From the NCBI GenBank assembly GCA_015179125.1, contig WHVA01000013.1:248001-312000 (forward strand): a DNA stretch of 64,000 nt, written 5' to 3'. The notes beneath the pieces were generated by a model. It saw only the letters and a program-made list of their open reading frames with translations. It searched no databases and was not told where the DNA came from. Position 1 is the first letter of the stretch. Every line of letters begins with the position of its first letter. The position numbers were made by a program, and so were the translations under genes. This DNA is from Gautieria morchelliformis. Its lineage: Eukaryota; Basidiomycota; Agaricomycetes; Gomphales; Gomphaceae. Positions 8,537 to 19,525 of the stretch are shown here, one piece after another.

Positions 8537-10248
8537 AGGTAGAAGACATCAGGAACCAGCACCCCTTATGTAAGCTACTGGCTGCCTCTTGACATTCTCA
8601 ATTCCACCCACCCACATCATATTTTGGCATATCTAAATCCTATGAGGTTTTCTAAATATATCTGTCTTGAACTTGTAGGAAAGGATTTAGCCAAATAATG
8701 CATGATAGCTGAGTTATACTTCCTTGAAGTACATGTTAAGAAAAAAAAATTTTTTTTACCAAGCGTTTTAATTCATCCTTTGGAACCATTTTGGACACTT
8801 TTAGTATTTTGTGAACTCGACATTTGGTGCATCATGTGACATGATTTGTCAGCTTTCTCACCGCTTAGGCCTCAGTTCCGATGGTGCATAATCATTCCGG
8901 GGGGTCCCATGACACATGACACAGAGCATTGGTCAAACATGGACCGAGTGCCTTGCCCAATAACATATTAGCAAGTCAAATCAAAAGTAGAGTAACTATA
9001 GACAAAATTTACCTAACTTCTATATATCAAAACTGATGGTCTGGCATGTTGTGATAAATGCAACTATATTATTTAAATCATCTTTATATATGCACAGAAA
9101 CTAACAAAGAACAAAAAAAAAGAATTTATTCAAGAATAGAAATGACACTCACAACATCATAGATACCAGTGCACGCAAGCGCCAGATGATATCACAAGCA
9201 AAATCTATCTTATCTATCAGTTAGATAAGATACAGGTACCACTTGATTGTAACTAAAGATCGGCATCGGCCACACTTGGCCGATCAGAGAGAGCATGTCT
9301 GTCGGCAAATGATATCAGCCATGATGTTGACAGGCACCAGGCCACAGGCACCAAGGAGGTATGGGCACCAAACACTGCAGAGGTTCATAGACTGCACAGG
9401 AGCACCGGATGTTACAGAATGATGACAGAATGTCATTTTCAATACATATGCTCAATAGCTGCCCCATAGAAGAGGCACAGAGATGGCAATTCCATCGCCA
9501 AGGGCAGCATATATGTTGCACAAGAGAAACATAGCTTTCTTTTTTCTATTGTACTCCATGACATGTCCAACTGACTATTATCCTAACACCATGTAGACAG
9601 GAGCTTTGTATAGTAGATACAAGACTCTATTCCAAAGCCTATCACCCCTGTGAATATCCCCATCTCTTTTATGGCTTTATGACTGCAAGCAGTCACCCTT
9701 TATTTACACACAGTTTTTCGACCCATCCACTCAGTATCCTGAACACTGGTAGTCATTACTATCATAGTATAAATAGCTACCACAAATGTACGAATAAATC
9801 ATCCAGAAAATACTGTTTCACCCCCTGAAGTAACTATAGACTTGTTTGATAGCTACAGAGCTTAGTTCTCGATACTTTTCTCTAAATCTTTGTTGAGAGC
9901 CTATTATCATTGACTACATTGACTACTCTAAACTATCTCAAAAGCGAAGCCTTTTGAGATACTCGTTCTCTTGATCAAACCCACTCGCCCATTGACACGG
10001 TCAGGTGACCAACATCCATCACTGACAGACGTACCTCGCCAAGCTTAGTCAGCACCCAGCAACAGGACAAACATAACAGTACCAGCCACTGAGCAACAGA
10101 GATATATATTAAATCATTTTGAATCTAACATATTCTCTAAAATGGCACACTTTTTGAAAAATCAACATCCAAGTCCTTCGATTTGGTGCATCATGTGATC
10201 TAAGCACTTGCTTATGTCAGGGGTGCTGGTTCCTGGTGTCTTCTACCT
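8537..10248. mobile_element. TIR DNA element E1, split by a 1.1-kb insertion
   Basis: The ends are AGGTAGAAGACATCAGG at 8537 and its inverse at 10248, each flanked by TA (8535-8536 and 10249-10250). The internal arms match element E2 in inverted orientation: TCATGTGACATGATTTGTCAG, the A-run/T-run block and the CTATATAT..CTGATGGTCTGGCA block. The element carries no transposase. The arms are interrupted at 9046 by foreign DNA flanked by TGGCA repeats. Confidence 0.82.
9047..10142. mobile_element. 1.1-kb insertion inside E1 with 5-bp duplication TGGCA
   Basis: Comparison with intact E2 shows exactly where E1 is interrupted: TGGCA at 9042-9046 is repeated at 10143-10147. The insert begins TGTTGTGATAAATGC, contains a TATA-like TATAAATAGC near 9767, and ends TTCTCTAAAA. 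It has no significant ORF. A 5-bp duplication fits an LTR-type insertion, but the right end lacks the usual CA, so the class is unresolved. Confidence 0.6.
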
Positions 10249-10392
10249 TAGGTGGAGTAGGTGGAAATGTGGGGTTCTGAGTGAAGACCATTGGAGGTTC
10301 ACTCGCAGGTGTCCTTGTAGCACCCTCCATTTGCAGCTGAGGGTCAATGGAATCATCCATGTTGGATGCTGGCACTGAGTACCAAGGGTCTA

Positions 10393-11000
10393 AGGTAGAA
10401 GACACCAGGAACCAGCACCCCTGACATAAGCGAGCGCTTAGACCATGTGACACGCCAAATCGAAAGACTTGGATGTTGATTTTTCAAAAGTGTGCCAGAC
10501 CATCAGTTTTTATATATAGAAGTTGTGTGAATCTTGTCTATAGTTACTCTACTTTTGATCTGATTTGCTAATATGTTATTGGTCAAGGCACTCTGCCCAA
10601 GTTTGCCCAACGCTCGGTGTCACGTGTCATGGGACCCCCCGAAACGGTCATGCGTCATCGGAACTGAGGTTCAAGCGCTGAGAACGCTGACAAATCATGT
10701 CACGTGATGCGCCAAATGTCGAGTTTGCAAAATACTAAAAGTGTCCAAATGGTTCCAAAGGACGAAATAAAGCATTTGGTAAAAAAATTCTTTTTTCTTA
10801 ACATGTACTTCAAGGTAGTATAACTCAGCTATCATGCATTATTTGGCTAAATCCTTTCCTACAAGTTCAAGCTAGATATATTTAGAAAACCTCTTAGGAC
10901 TTAGATATGCCAAAATATGATGTGGGTGGGTGGAATTAAGAATGTCAAGAGGTGGCTGGTAGCTTATGTAAGGGGTGCTGGTTCCTGGTGTCTTCTACCT
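10393..11000. mobile_element. TIR DNA element E2 (608 bp, MITE-like, intact)
   Basis: Begins AGGTAGAAGACACCAGG and ends with the inverse, flanked by TA at 10391-10392 and 11001-11002. No coding capacity. The two subterminal ends differ (CCCCTGACATAAGC against CCCCTTACATAAGC), which gives it a polarity and shows E1 to be the same family inverted. The 140 bp between E1 and E2 (10251-10390) is a separate remnant. Confidence 0.85.
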
Positions 11001-11088
11001 TAGGATCATAGGGTATGGAATGCCCACAGGGGAGGGCGGCCTATCGTAGAATGTGGCAGGAGGGATGGTGTCCATTGTGTGCAGTAGG

Positions 11089-11649
11089 AGGGTGACTAGG
11101 GATGCACACTGTGCCATACACCCATAGTTGTACAGTGCCGTATTATGGCCATGGCACCTGTACCATCAAGGGTCTGTGTGCTGTGTCAATGGTATGGTAT
11201 ATGGTATGGTTTGACACTGTATGATGCCGTACAAATACGGCTGTGTATAGTATGTATACAGCATGCATCAGTAAACGCCAAAAACCTGTTAGCCGAGGCA
11301 AAAACACATCACCTGATGCGCACTACTGCTGGCACATACATCGGGCATGCCTAATTAGTCTGCATAGGCTGACAGAAAGCGCAGCTACCTGTGTAGGCCG
11401 CATAGGCCAACATACTAATGCCATGCAATGTCATAGTCTATGCAGATCGGTCACTAACCGATCCTCCAATAGCCCCACCATATAATATTGCCGTCAACCA
11501 TAATACAGCCGGTACAGTACCTATACCATACCATCAGAGGGCTGAGGTACTGGTCATACGGACAGTATACAGTCTGCCATATCCGTCAACTTGCCATACA
11601 TTATACAGCCATAGTCGTAATACGGACGGTGTGCATCCCTAAGGGTGAC
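11089..11649. mobile_element. hAT-type MITE with perfect 8-bp target duplication
   Basis: Terminal inverted repeats TAGGGATGCACAC (11097-11109) and GTGTGCATCCCTA (11629-11641) are perfect, and both sides carry the 8-bp duplication AGGGTGAC (11089-11096 and 11642-11649). The internal 520 bp is non-coding, rich in TATGGTATGG-like and other self-complementary words. Eight-base duplications with YAGGG-type ends are the signature of hAT elements, so this is a non-autonomous hAT element. Confidence 0.93.
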
Positions 11650-11898
11650 ATGTGATGGTCACACATTGTTTAATTTAGTTCCAGTAATTTTTAGCGGTTT
11701 GCTAGTAACTTCTGGTACTGTCGGAGTATGCCAAAGCCAGTAATTATTGGTATCAAAATTGCTCTAATACCCTTGCAGTTGAAAGACAGGAACAACACCT
11801 CAGTGTTGAATTGCCATGGCACCATTAGTCATGTGGTCACTTGTGGTTCCCCAATTCAAGCTCCTACCAAATCCATTTAGTTTCAGTAGCTAATCACT

Positions 11899-12975
11899 TA
11901 GGGCGGGGGGCAAAGTCTGGAGTTTATAACTTTGAGTTAGTCACATATTAGTCACACAGTTTATAATGTGCGACTAACCCTGGTGTTTCAACACAGCTTA
12001 CATAAGACCGACAACCCCAGCCTTAGGTATTTTTAGATATCAATTTTCACTAATTGATCACGAGAGCGTCCTCTTGCCTGCCCACCATGGATCGGTGCTG
12101 TGACAGCAAGTTTATGTAAAAGGCTTGATCTGTACCTTCGCAAACTGCCTTCATCTCTGGCCATTGCTGAGTCTTTCTCGCGTTATAATTTCACGCAGTT
12201 TTCTCTAGACACCAACTGGGTAGAAGCCATAGGAAGTGTTGAAGGAACGGTGAACCATAAGCTCAAAGTTAGACTAGGTATGCATGTGAATGGCCCAATA
12301 GAGTTTGTGGAACAAGGTCCCCAAGCAGAAGCACTTGTGGGAATTCTTTATCACTAGTACTCAATGCGGTCAACATCTTACACAATATATCATTTCTCTC
12401 ATAGAATTTTAAAGATGTGTTCCCGTCCTGTCATCCGATTTTGTGACATATCCAAGTACATCAAAGACACTGAGGCCGGATCTATAAAAATTCCCACTTC
12501 TGATGCAATATCTCACCCCACCACTTCTTCGTCAACTGAAACATTGCTAGTTGAGCATACAGATGAAGTGGCTGAAAACAAGGAGGTGGATGATGGGTTA
12601 TGGGAAGATGACGAGGAGGAGGAGGAAAATTCTGACCTAAAGTTTGCACGTGAGACTGCAAGCAGCTCAACCATGGATATAGAGGTGGATGATGGGGTAG
12701 ACATTGTTTTCCCGCAACTTCATGACTATTTGAGTGAGCACCTGGCCTTGCCACCACTGGTCAATGTCAGAGAGGATCCAACAGTGATGAAGAAGGCAGC
12801 TGGTGGCACACCTAGAGTTTTCTAAGTACCAGACATACTATTCTAAAATCTCTGCAATCTTTGTAATCACAGTCATATCAGCCACAATTTGAAACCATGT
12901 TTGAAACACTGTGTTTATAACATGGTGTGTTACTAACGTGTGTAAAACCCCCGCCGACTTTGCCCCTGTGCCCTA
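11899..12975. mobile_element. Second hAT-like element, degenerate
   Basis: The ends TAGGGCGGGGGGCAAAGTC (11899) and GACTTTGCCCCTGTGCCCTA (ending 12975) are imperfect inverses. The flanking octamers TAATCACT (11891-11898) and TAAGCACT (12976-12983) match at 7 of 8 positions. It carries the broken coding region at 12100-12825. The size (1.08 kb) is too small for a full hAT transposase. Confidence 0.75.
12100..12825 (+). pseudogene. Broken ORF inside the hAT-like element
   Basis: One forward frame is open from 12100 to 12825 except for a TAG at 12355. The first part contains FSLDTNWVEAIGSVEG; the second part is very acidic (WEDDEEEEENSDLKF) and ends GGTPRVF. It lies wholly within the element, so it is probably a remnant of its transposase or of a captured gene. 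No diagnostic hAT motif was recognised. Confidence 0.4.
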
Positions 12976-12983
12976 TAAGCACT

Positions 12984-13624
12984 GTATATTTTTCTGAGAC
13001 CTCACTAGTCGAGGATTATCATCTTTATCCTTTACTAACACCTACTGTCAACACTTAGGACATCCTCATTGTTCAGCAGTTTAGCTACAAACTGTACCAC
13101 TTTTTCATGAAAATAAAGTTTTGAACTTTGCAGAGTTTAAATGTGTCAGGATGTCAGAAATACCTAATTTCTTAATTTTTGGTTTATAATCTTGTTGAAG
13201 GGTCTATAGTCTTCAATTCTAGACACTGAGGTAACATCAGGCGTTGTGTGGCCGTCAAGCTGACATATTAGTGATTTACATAATTTAAATATAAACGTGA
13301 AACGAGTAGTATGAAATGAAGTGGTGAGAAGTGTAGGATAAGAATTAAGTATATGGCGACTGTGAATTCGTTGAGGTATATACCCGGTCCATCAGCCGGG
13401 TCACAACGTAAAAACCCTCCTCTTATCCTGTACAGCGTCTCAGCACGTGAAAAATATATCATGGCTGTGCAGACTCACTGATTTAGTGCGAAGTCCGATC
13501 TAATATGTGAATTGGACAGTCAGAAAACCAGAGGGTCATTGGATCGATTGTAATCCGATGTTCTTACCATAGGTTTCTGGTGGATAGGCTTACCCTCAGG
13601 CTTATCGTTCGTTATCTCCTGGGA
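12984..13624. other. Intergenic, no feature recognised
   Basis: AT-rich, with many stops in all frames. It separates the transposon cluster from the metacaspase-like gene. No repeat shared with the rest of the window was noticed. Confidence 0.5.
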
Positions 13625-15186
13625 TTATCTCCTGGGATGCTCTTGCGAGCTTCTCTCTGTGTCAGCGGTGAGTGCCACCATAAACGGTGTGTATGCGCAT
13701 AGAGAGACGTACGAGAGTTTGTGGAACAGCTCCTCATAGGTTGGCGACATATTATCCTCTGCGAAGGAAGTCAGAACGGACGTCATTCTTTCCGTAGTCG
13801 CGGACACACACCGAGACTCTCGATGAATGCCTGTTGTGGTGTGCATCAGGGACATTTATATCTCGCTCGACAAGGCGCAAATACTTGCCTTCGACATCAC
13901 CCCGCCAGTCTGGGGGCGTTGCCATGACTTTTGTCCATCCAGGCTTGAAGACCAAGAGACCTGTAACCTCGTTGAAATGATAAATGCCCGCAGAGTGGAT
14001 AGCCACATACAACATGAGCTTTGGGGGATGCATCGGTCATCGGGTTGGCTGATTCTGGTCTAAAACGAAGGCCCCGCTCCGTAACACGCCTCCCCGTCTG
14101 GGTATGGGATAAATCTGCAGATTATCCGGTAAACAAAATATCAAACAAACGAGGAGTCTGCCGGAATACTTAGTGGTGGTCCGCTTTCGAAAGGTCTCGC
14201 CATAGAATCTACGATATTGTCCACAAATGGCTGAGTCGCATTTTTTAGCACATCGTCCCCAAAGATGCACGCTTCAGAAAAGGGCTCTTCAGCGTATCGC
14301 GACTTATCCGCCCCATAATACTCAAAATAATCCCCCGCATAATACTCCAAATCCAACATTGTGCCAGCATTGCAGCAGTCAAATAAAGCCTAGCTCACCA
14401 TTAGCATAGAAGATACTGTAAAATTACCCCCTACCACGAGCTGTGAGCCGACTGGTAAGCTCTTCACTAAAATATTGTTGAGTTCCTATGCAATGGCTGA
14501 GTCAGGGTGGAGTCTATTGCATCACCGAATGACTCACATCATCAAGGATATGGTTCCGATAACGCTCCACGCTGTATGAATCTTCACCGTCCTGGTGCGT
14601 GTCAATGTAGTCTGATGGGAGGATTACTGGAAAAAATTGTTAAGGCTCTACCATGGCAAAATACCACAGACAAACATTCATCCTTGCGGTCCGTCTCACG
14701 TCCATCCTTGTTGTGGATCTGCCCACCATGTCCACAGTCTGGCGATGGGGAGATTGGTGGATAAGGAAAACGATGATTCACCGGACTTACAATAAAAGAA
14801 AAACCGATCTCCGGGCTTAGCACCCTTTACTAAGTTTCTCAACGCATCGATCTGAGAATGGGATGAAAGATATGAATTAGTGAGGAAAAACATACGCACT
14901 ATGTTGTCGTGAGTGGGCTCGGTGTGGTTCCCGTCATCGGAAAGCACATGTATACCCGCCTCGGCATATCCGTATTTCACTGTCTCATCCCGTGAGCATA
15001 CAACCACATAGGCAAGTGGCTGAAACATTCACTCGTCAAATCTTTGATTGCAGAGAGGTGCGTGTGGGAGTGAATCAAACGTGTGCCGGAGTAACCAATG
15101 GTAATCAATAACGCGCGTTTACATCCTTCAGCTGGCCTAAGTTTCGCCGTTCCGTGTCGGAACTGTGTCTCTGGAGACCCGGGCAT
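13625..15186 (-). CDS. Metacaspase-like cysteine peptidase (variant Cys motif)
   Basis: Caspase-fold peptidase; family members cleave after Arg/Lys and act in stress response or cell death. Exons read by eye (minus): 15186-15033 (KRALLITIGYSG), 14979-14900 (YGYAEAGIHVLSDDGN), 14851-14791 (LVKGAKPGDRFFFY), 14738-14652 with catalytic His in YCGHGGQI followed by DGRETDRKDE, 14626-14538, 14485-14435, then 14389 onward with the Cys motif ALFDCCNAGT. Joining them keeps one frame with GT-AG introns. A p10-like tail follows near 13800-13625 (SPTYEELFHKLS); exons between 14140 and 13860 are uncertain. The Cys box reads DCCNAG where the family has DSCHSG, so activity is uncertain. The gene at 36516 is a second, canonical relative. 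Confidence 0.78.
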
Positions 15187-15189
15187 GAC

Positions 15190-16225
15190 TTCCTAAAATA
15201 CTGCTAACGCTCTCGAGGAGGTGTTGAGAGCGGTAGATGGGAGCCTTGGGCCTAGGACGAGGGTGTTTGTGAGAAGGAGGCAGGGCGACTATTGTTATAT
15301 AGTGGAGAGGGGATATGACGAGGGTGTCGCTGAGTGGGTTTGTATTGTTCAATGCTGTTCCGTTGCGGTGACTATAATCGTTGCTCCACAAGATCAGCAA
15401 GATCCATGCGATTGGAACGGTCTGATGTATGATTTGGAATCATGGAAACAATCGGAGTACAGCATTGTCGTTTCCCACCTCCTGTATACTAGGGTACATC
15501 TTGATGCGACAACATTGTCCTCCCACGCGTACATTGGTACGGCGTGTGGCCAGTATGGCGAAGTTATTATAGCGCATTTGGGATCGACTTGTGTGGGCTA
15601 ACCAATAAACGTGCATACGAAGGTTATCCCGCTGGCTTTGTACAGATTTTAGATGCCCGCCTGGCAATTTTAAACCTTCTGTTCGCCGCTCCTGTGAGCT
15701 GTGGCGCAGTAAGTGCTGCTTTGGTGTGTACGACGTATGACAAAAGACCTAGATTGGAGTGACCTCCTTTAGCCCTGTCTAGCAGGCACAACATTGTTAT
15801 ATAATCGTTGGTGATGGTTGCGCCGCGCGATGTTCAGGGGCCGGCGGTGATTGAGCCACTGCACGGTTGTGACGTGTTTGTGTGACGTGTGTGCCAGCGT
15901 GACCGGCTGGGTATTAGCCGACGGCTAAGCTTCGGATGCACGCTCTTGCACAGACAAGTAAGTACTGCAGTGCCAGACGCGTCAATATCAGTAAACGGGG
16001 TTCTCGCGCGACTCGGAGTCCGGAGATCACCTTGGCTGCCGGCTTCTGATCACGCTGAGTTCTATGAGCGCTGATAGGCAGGCATGCACAGCAACTTTGG
16101 CACGCGCGGTATTTACGTACTGTAATCATTCCAAATGCAGTGACTGGATCACGCGACAGACATCGACGCCGCCCTACATAATTGAAGCTAGCATCGCTAC
16201 CAGTACTATCAACCAGCAACCCGCC
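15190..16225. other. Intergenic region between divergent genes
   Basis: Holds the upstream regions of the metacaspase-like gene (minus) and the small charged-protein gene (plus). Open frames here (15221-15601, 15914-16219) lack family resemblance and overlap on both strands. No terminator or RNA gene was recognised. Confidence 0.45.
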
Positions 16226-16687
16226 ATGTCCATGACCCCAGAGTCTAAGCTCGAAGAATTAAGTAAATCAATTGCTGTGGAGTCAGTACCATATATATGG
16301 CGACTACTCGAGTAGCCCTGCATTGCTGATCATGCTGACCGCGTAGAAATACCATTGACAAGCATGATTCTGAAACGTCTCCCTCAGAGTCGACCAGCGA
16401 ACTCGTAGAGCAGGAGAATGACTGCGAATCTACCTCGTGAGTGGCCTGGCCCCCGATCTCCCCTTGTTGTAATATCTAACACCTTCTGGCAAAGACATCG
16501 CAGTGATGACCACAATGACGACGACGATTTCCAGCCCAGAGGGCCAAAACAACCTGGTATAGCAAAGGGCAACGACGCCGAAAAGGAGAAGGAAAGAAGA
16601 AAAGAAGCAAAGAAGGAGGAAGAAAAGAGAAGGGATGAAGCAAAGCAGAAGAGAGAGGCGGAGAAACGGGCGAACACAAAGGCATAG
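16226..16687 (+). CDS. Small, highly charged hypothetical protein (three exons)
   Basis: Not recognised. Start MSMTPESKLEELSK at 16226. Exons 16226-16281, 16347-16436 and 16495-16687 join in one frame with introns GTCAGT..CGTAG and GTGAGT..CAAAG. The product is about 110 residues: a Ser/Glu-rich first half, an Asp run (HNDDDDF), then a Lys/Glu/Arg-rich helix (KERRKEAKKEEEKRRDEA) to the stop at 16687. It is probably soluble and partly helical. The clean splice joints argue for a real gene, but nothing indicates function. Confidence 0.55.
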
Positions 16688-17277
16688 GTCATAATAAGGA
16701 GATAATCCCTTATCGAAAGGCGATGCTAGCAAATATGCCTTTGTTATTGACACTATATCCCCTCTATTTTTAAATTCTGATCAGTGCAATTCGAGCGGCA
16801 GTGCTGATCCGGTCAGTACTTTCTTGGTACCATTAGTGGTATAACTATAAAGATGTAGAGCATCGGCGCCTAAGGGGATCGGATCATCTGTGTGAACTCT
16901 ATGTATTATGTGGACGTGGCCCCAATGCGCCTGGATTTTTGTCAATACGAACAGTCAGACCTGGACGCGTGGCGGATGATAACAAGGCATCTCAAGGAAA
17001 GAAACATTAACAGTGACCACTTACCTGAAAAAGCCTCTATATCTCTCTTCGAAATGTGGGGAATAGCCGCCATGTCTCCATCTCACCACCGATATGGTTC
17101 ACCGATTGATTTAGGCAGCGAGGCCCTGTCTGAAATTTTTCGGTGACAGATATAAAATATAATGGAACTGACCTGCAACGAGCTCTTAATTATGGCTGAA
17201 CAATCTCCTGCGTAGTGACATTTGGGACATTTGAGGCTGAGCTTGGGATTTAAATTATTAGAAACCTTGGGTAAGGC
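16688..17277. other. Intergenic, one short unassigned ORF (16892-17146)
   Basis: A forward ORF of 84 codons contains RLDFCQYEQSDLDAWRM but has no recognisable domain or splice context. It is treated as unassigned. The rest is non-coding. Confidence 0.35.
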
Positions 17278-17733
17278 TCACCAAACGTTAGAATAGGTGT
17301 TGCAGTTTGCAAGCTGATCCTGGAGACGTTCCTCCAGGCGCTCCACATCCACTGGTGCCTCAGGCAAGTCTGTGGTCCGCTCAATCTTCATGGGACGCGC
17401 ACCGGAGTCGGCGTTGCTCACAGGGAGAGAGCGAGGCGGCTGGTCGGCCGCGGGCGATCGTGGATGACGCTGCACGACAAGCGCGGCTTACGTGGGCTCC
17501 AAGCGGTTCTGGGAGCCTCTTTGGAGTTCCTCAGGTGGATGCACACACCAGGTGGCATGTGCCGTCGTCTGTGTGCGTCTGACGGTCTGAGGCGAACTGG
17601 GGCGCAGATGTGTGGTGGCAACGGTGGCCACGGTATTGACCTCGACTGCGTCATGTCTCCCGTCACGCACAGCGTCCTGGAGGGCATCTTCGGAGCTGTC
17701 GACGACCGGTTTCACATGAGATGCCCGGGCCAT
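17278..17733 (-). CDS. Hypothetical protein, poorly supported
   Basis: Minus-strand open frames from MARASHVKPVVD (17733) and, in another frame, a helical tail (PVDVERLEERLQDQLANC) ending at 17278. They could be joined by short introns (for example GTAAGC..GTGCAG near 17490), but that intron would be only about 22 bases and the frame does not close cleanly. Base composition is more GC-rich than the flanks. No family recognised; it may be a decayed gene. Confidence 0.25.
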
Positions 17734-17889
17734 TGTGGTCCTTTGTGGTCACGACGGCTTCTTCTTCCATTTTCGCCGAATACCGGGTGTCTATTCTACT
17801 TCGATCGATTGTATTACGCGAAAATCTCAACGTCAACGTCAGCGCACGCATGTTTGCAACTTCAAAGCAACACAATAAGGCAATAAAAC

Positions 17890-19351
17890 ATTGCTGATAT
17901 GAAAAATATCATGCTTCATGTGAAACACTCTAATGAACTCTATCAAAGCTTAGGTTTACATAACATGCTTACAGATCAAGAGGTGAAGCTTAGAAACTAA
18001 CAAGGACCAAATGGTTAACTTTAGTTGATATTTGGACTGAGAAATATGAGAGCATACAGGCAGCTTATATAGTGCTGAGACCAAGGCTGGCTAAGTTCAG
18101 GATTGAGCTGAGGACTGGGGCAAGGTCTGAGGTTGAGGAGTGAGGTTGGAGGGGCAAGGTTGGAAGGGGACTTGGCTTCAGCTTTTGTGCTGTGCTGGCC
18201 CTATTTACTTGTCCCAATCTCATAGATAAAGAAATAAGAGGCAAGGTTACAGATCAAGGGGGAGGCTTAGAAACTAACTAAGAACCAAAGGGTTAACTTT
18301 AGTTGATTTTCAGAGTAAGGAATACAGAAGCATATGGGTGGGTTTATATATGGGGCAAGGATATGGAACAGGGGTGAGCATATGTGGGGATATGGAGGAG
18401 GGGCCAGACATGACTAACTAAGGTGGATGTTTACAGTTATTGTATATATGTATATATAGCAAATCTATCTATATTTCATAAAATATATCACAATTGAGAC
18501 AGTTGCCAGAACCTGTAAGGCATGCTTAATCCTAGCCCTAAAGTTCTTTCTCACAGTCTGCAGCTCCCCCAGGAAAGGGTGTATACCCTATTGTCTAAAC
18601 ATCAATAGTTACATATCTTTGTATTATACATGCATATTATTTTTAATATACATTCTAATCAGATCTATCAACCATATATAATAATATAGTACAGTTATTG
18701 TCCATACTTGCTTCTACATTCTGTCATTATACATCTAACATGCTTCATATATACTTCTAACATATACTCATATGGTCCATACTTGCCTCTACATTTTATC
18801 ATTGTACATCTAAAAAATTTGCTATATATGTTTAACATATAGTCATCCAAATCCTATCTGAAATTGCTCTGTTATCTCAATACACATTATGTTTCAGGAC
18901 ATACAAACATATTTTTAAAATATCAGAACATTCAAAAAATTTTAGGATATCCACAATATACAAAATGATGGACTATGAATTTGGTTGGGGTTGATATTTT
19001 AAAAGATATCTAATATGTCCTAGAAGAATGTACATTGTTGTCAATCTGAACATCCTCCTAAGATATATGAGGGAAGTCATGCATAAAGTCTATGTACTTC
19101 CATATACTGTCACCCTCTTCTTTCTATAATCTGAGAAAAAATTGGGTGAAGCTACATGTAATAAAAAGTTGCAAGCATCCACTGAGGTATAACTGAAACA
19201 AGACAAATAAGGAAATGACCATACACTCAAGTTCAGGCACAGGCACAGGCTTGGGCTAGGCTAGCAAGTCTCCAGAGGGTGGCAAAAGGGTATTCCAGGT
19301 AAGTACCCCACCGGAGGCTGGGTCCTAGCAGTATTACCCCTTATGGCCAAG
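17890..19351. repeat. AT-rich intergenic block with two degenerate direct duplications
   Basis: A ~95-bp segment at about 17970-18065 (ACAGATCAAG..GGTTAACTTTAGTTGAT) recurs at about 18248-18350. A ~75-bp segment near 18697-18760 (TCCATACTTGCTTCTAC) recurs at about 18776-18840. No coding potential. The sequence resembles decayed transposon DNA next to the nested LTR block. Confidence 0.6.
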
Positions 19352-19458
19352 TGTCAAGATTGGATTTGGGTGTTAATGTCATGTATTAGTGAACACAGCA
19401 AATGCCCGAATGGCTTGTGTGACAAGATATGTAGTTCAGTGAATAATGTAAAGCCAGT
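19352..19458 (+). repeat. Family B LTR fragment (first ~107 bp)
   Basis: Begins TGTCAAGATTGGATTTGG and matches the start of the family B LTR at 26102 up to GTAAAGCCA, then ends abruptly. It is followed by a ~65-bp CCTCC/GGAGG-rich bridge and then by the truncated 3' side of family A copy 2. Confidence 0.75.
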
Positions 19459-19525
19459 AGTTGCGGCCAAGGCCCTCCACCAGGAGGTGGAGGTGGGCCA
19501 GGAGGTCTGGGGGGTGGAGCCCATG

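Noticed and set aside
9327-10078. TGTTGACAGG..CATAACA read as a separate solo LTR
   Set aside because: The flanking pentamers do not match, while TGGCA duplications bracket a larger insert.
10217-10453. 78-codon minus ORF
   Set aside because: Spans the ends of E1 and E2 plus the remnant between them; the frame is formed by TIR sequence.
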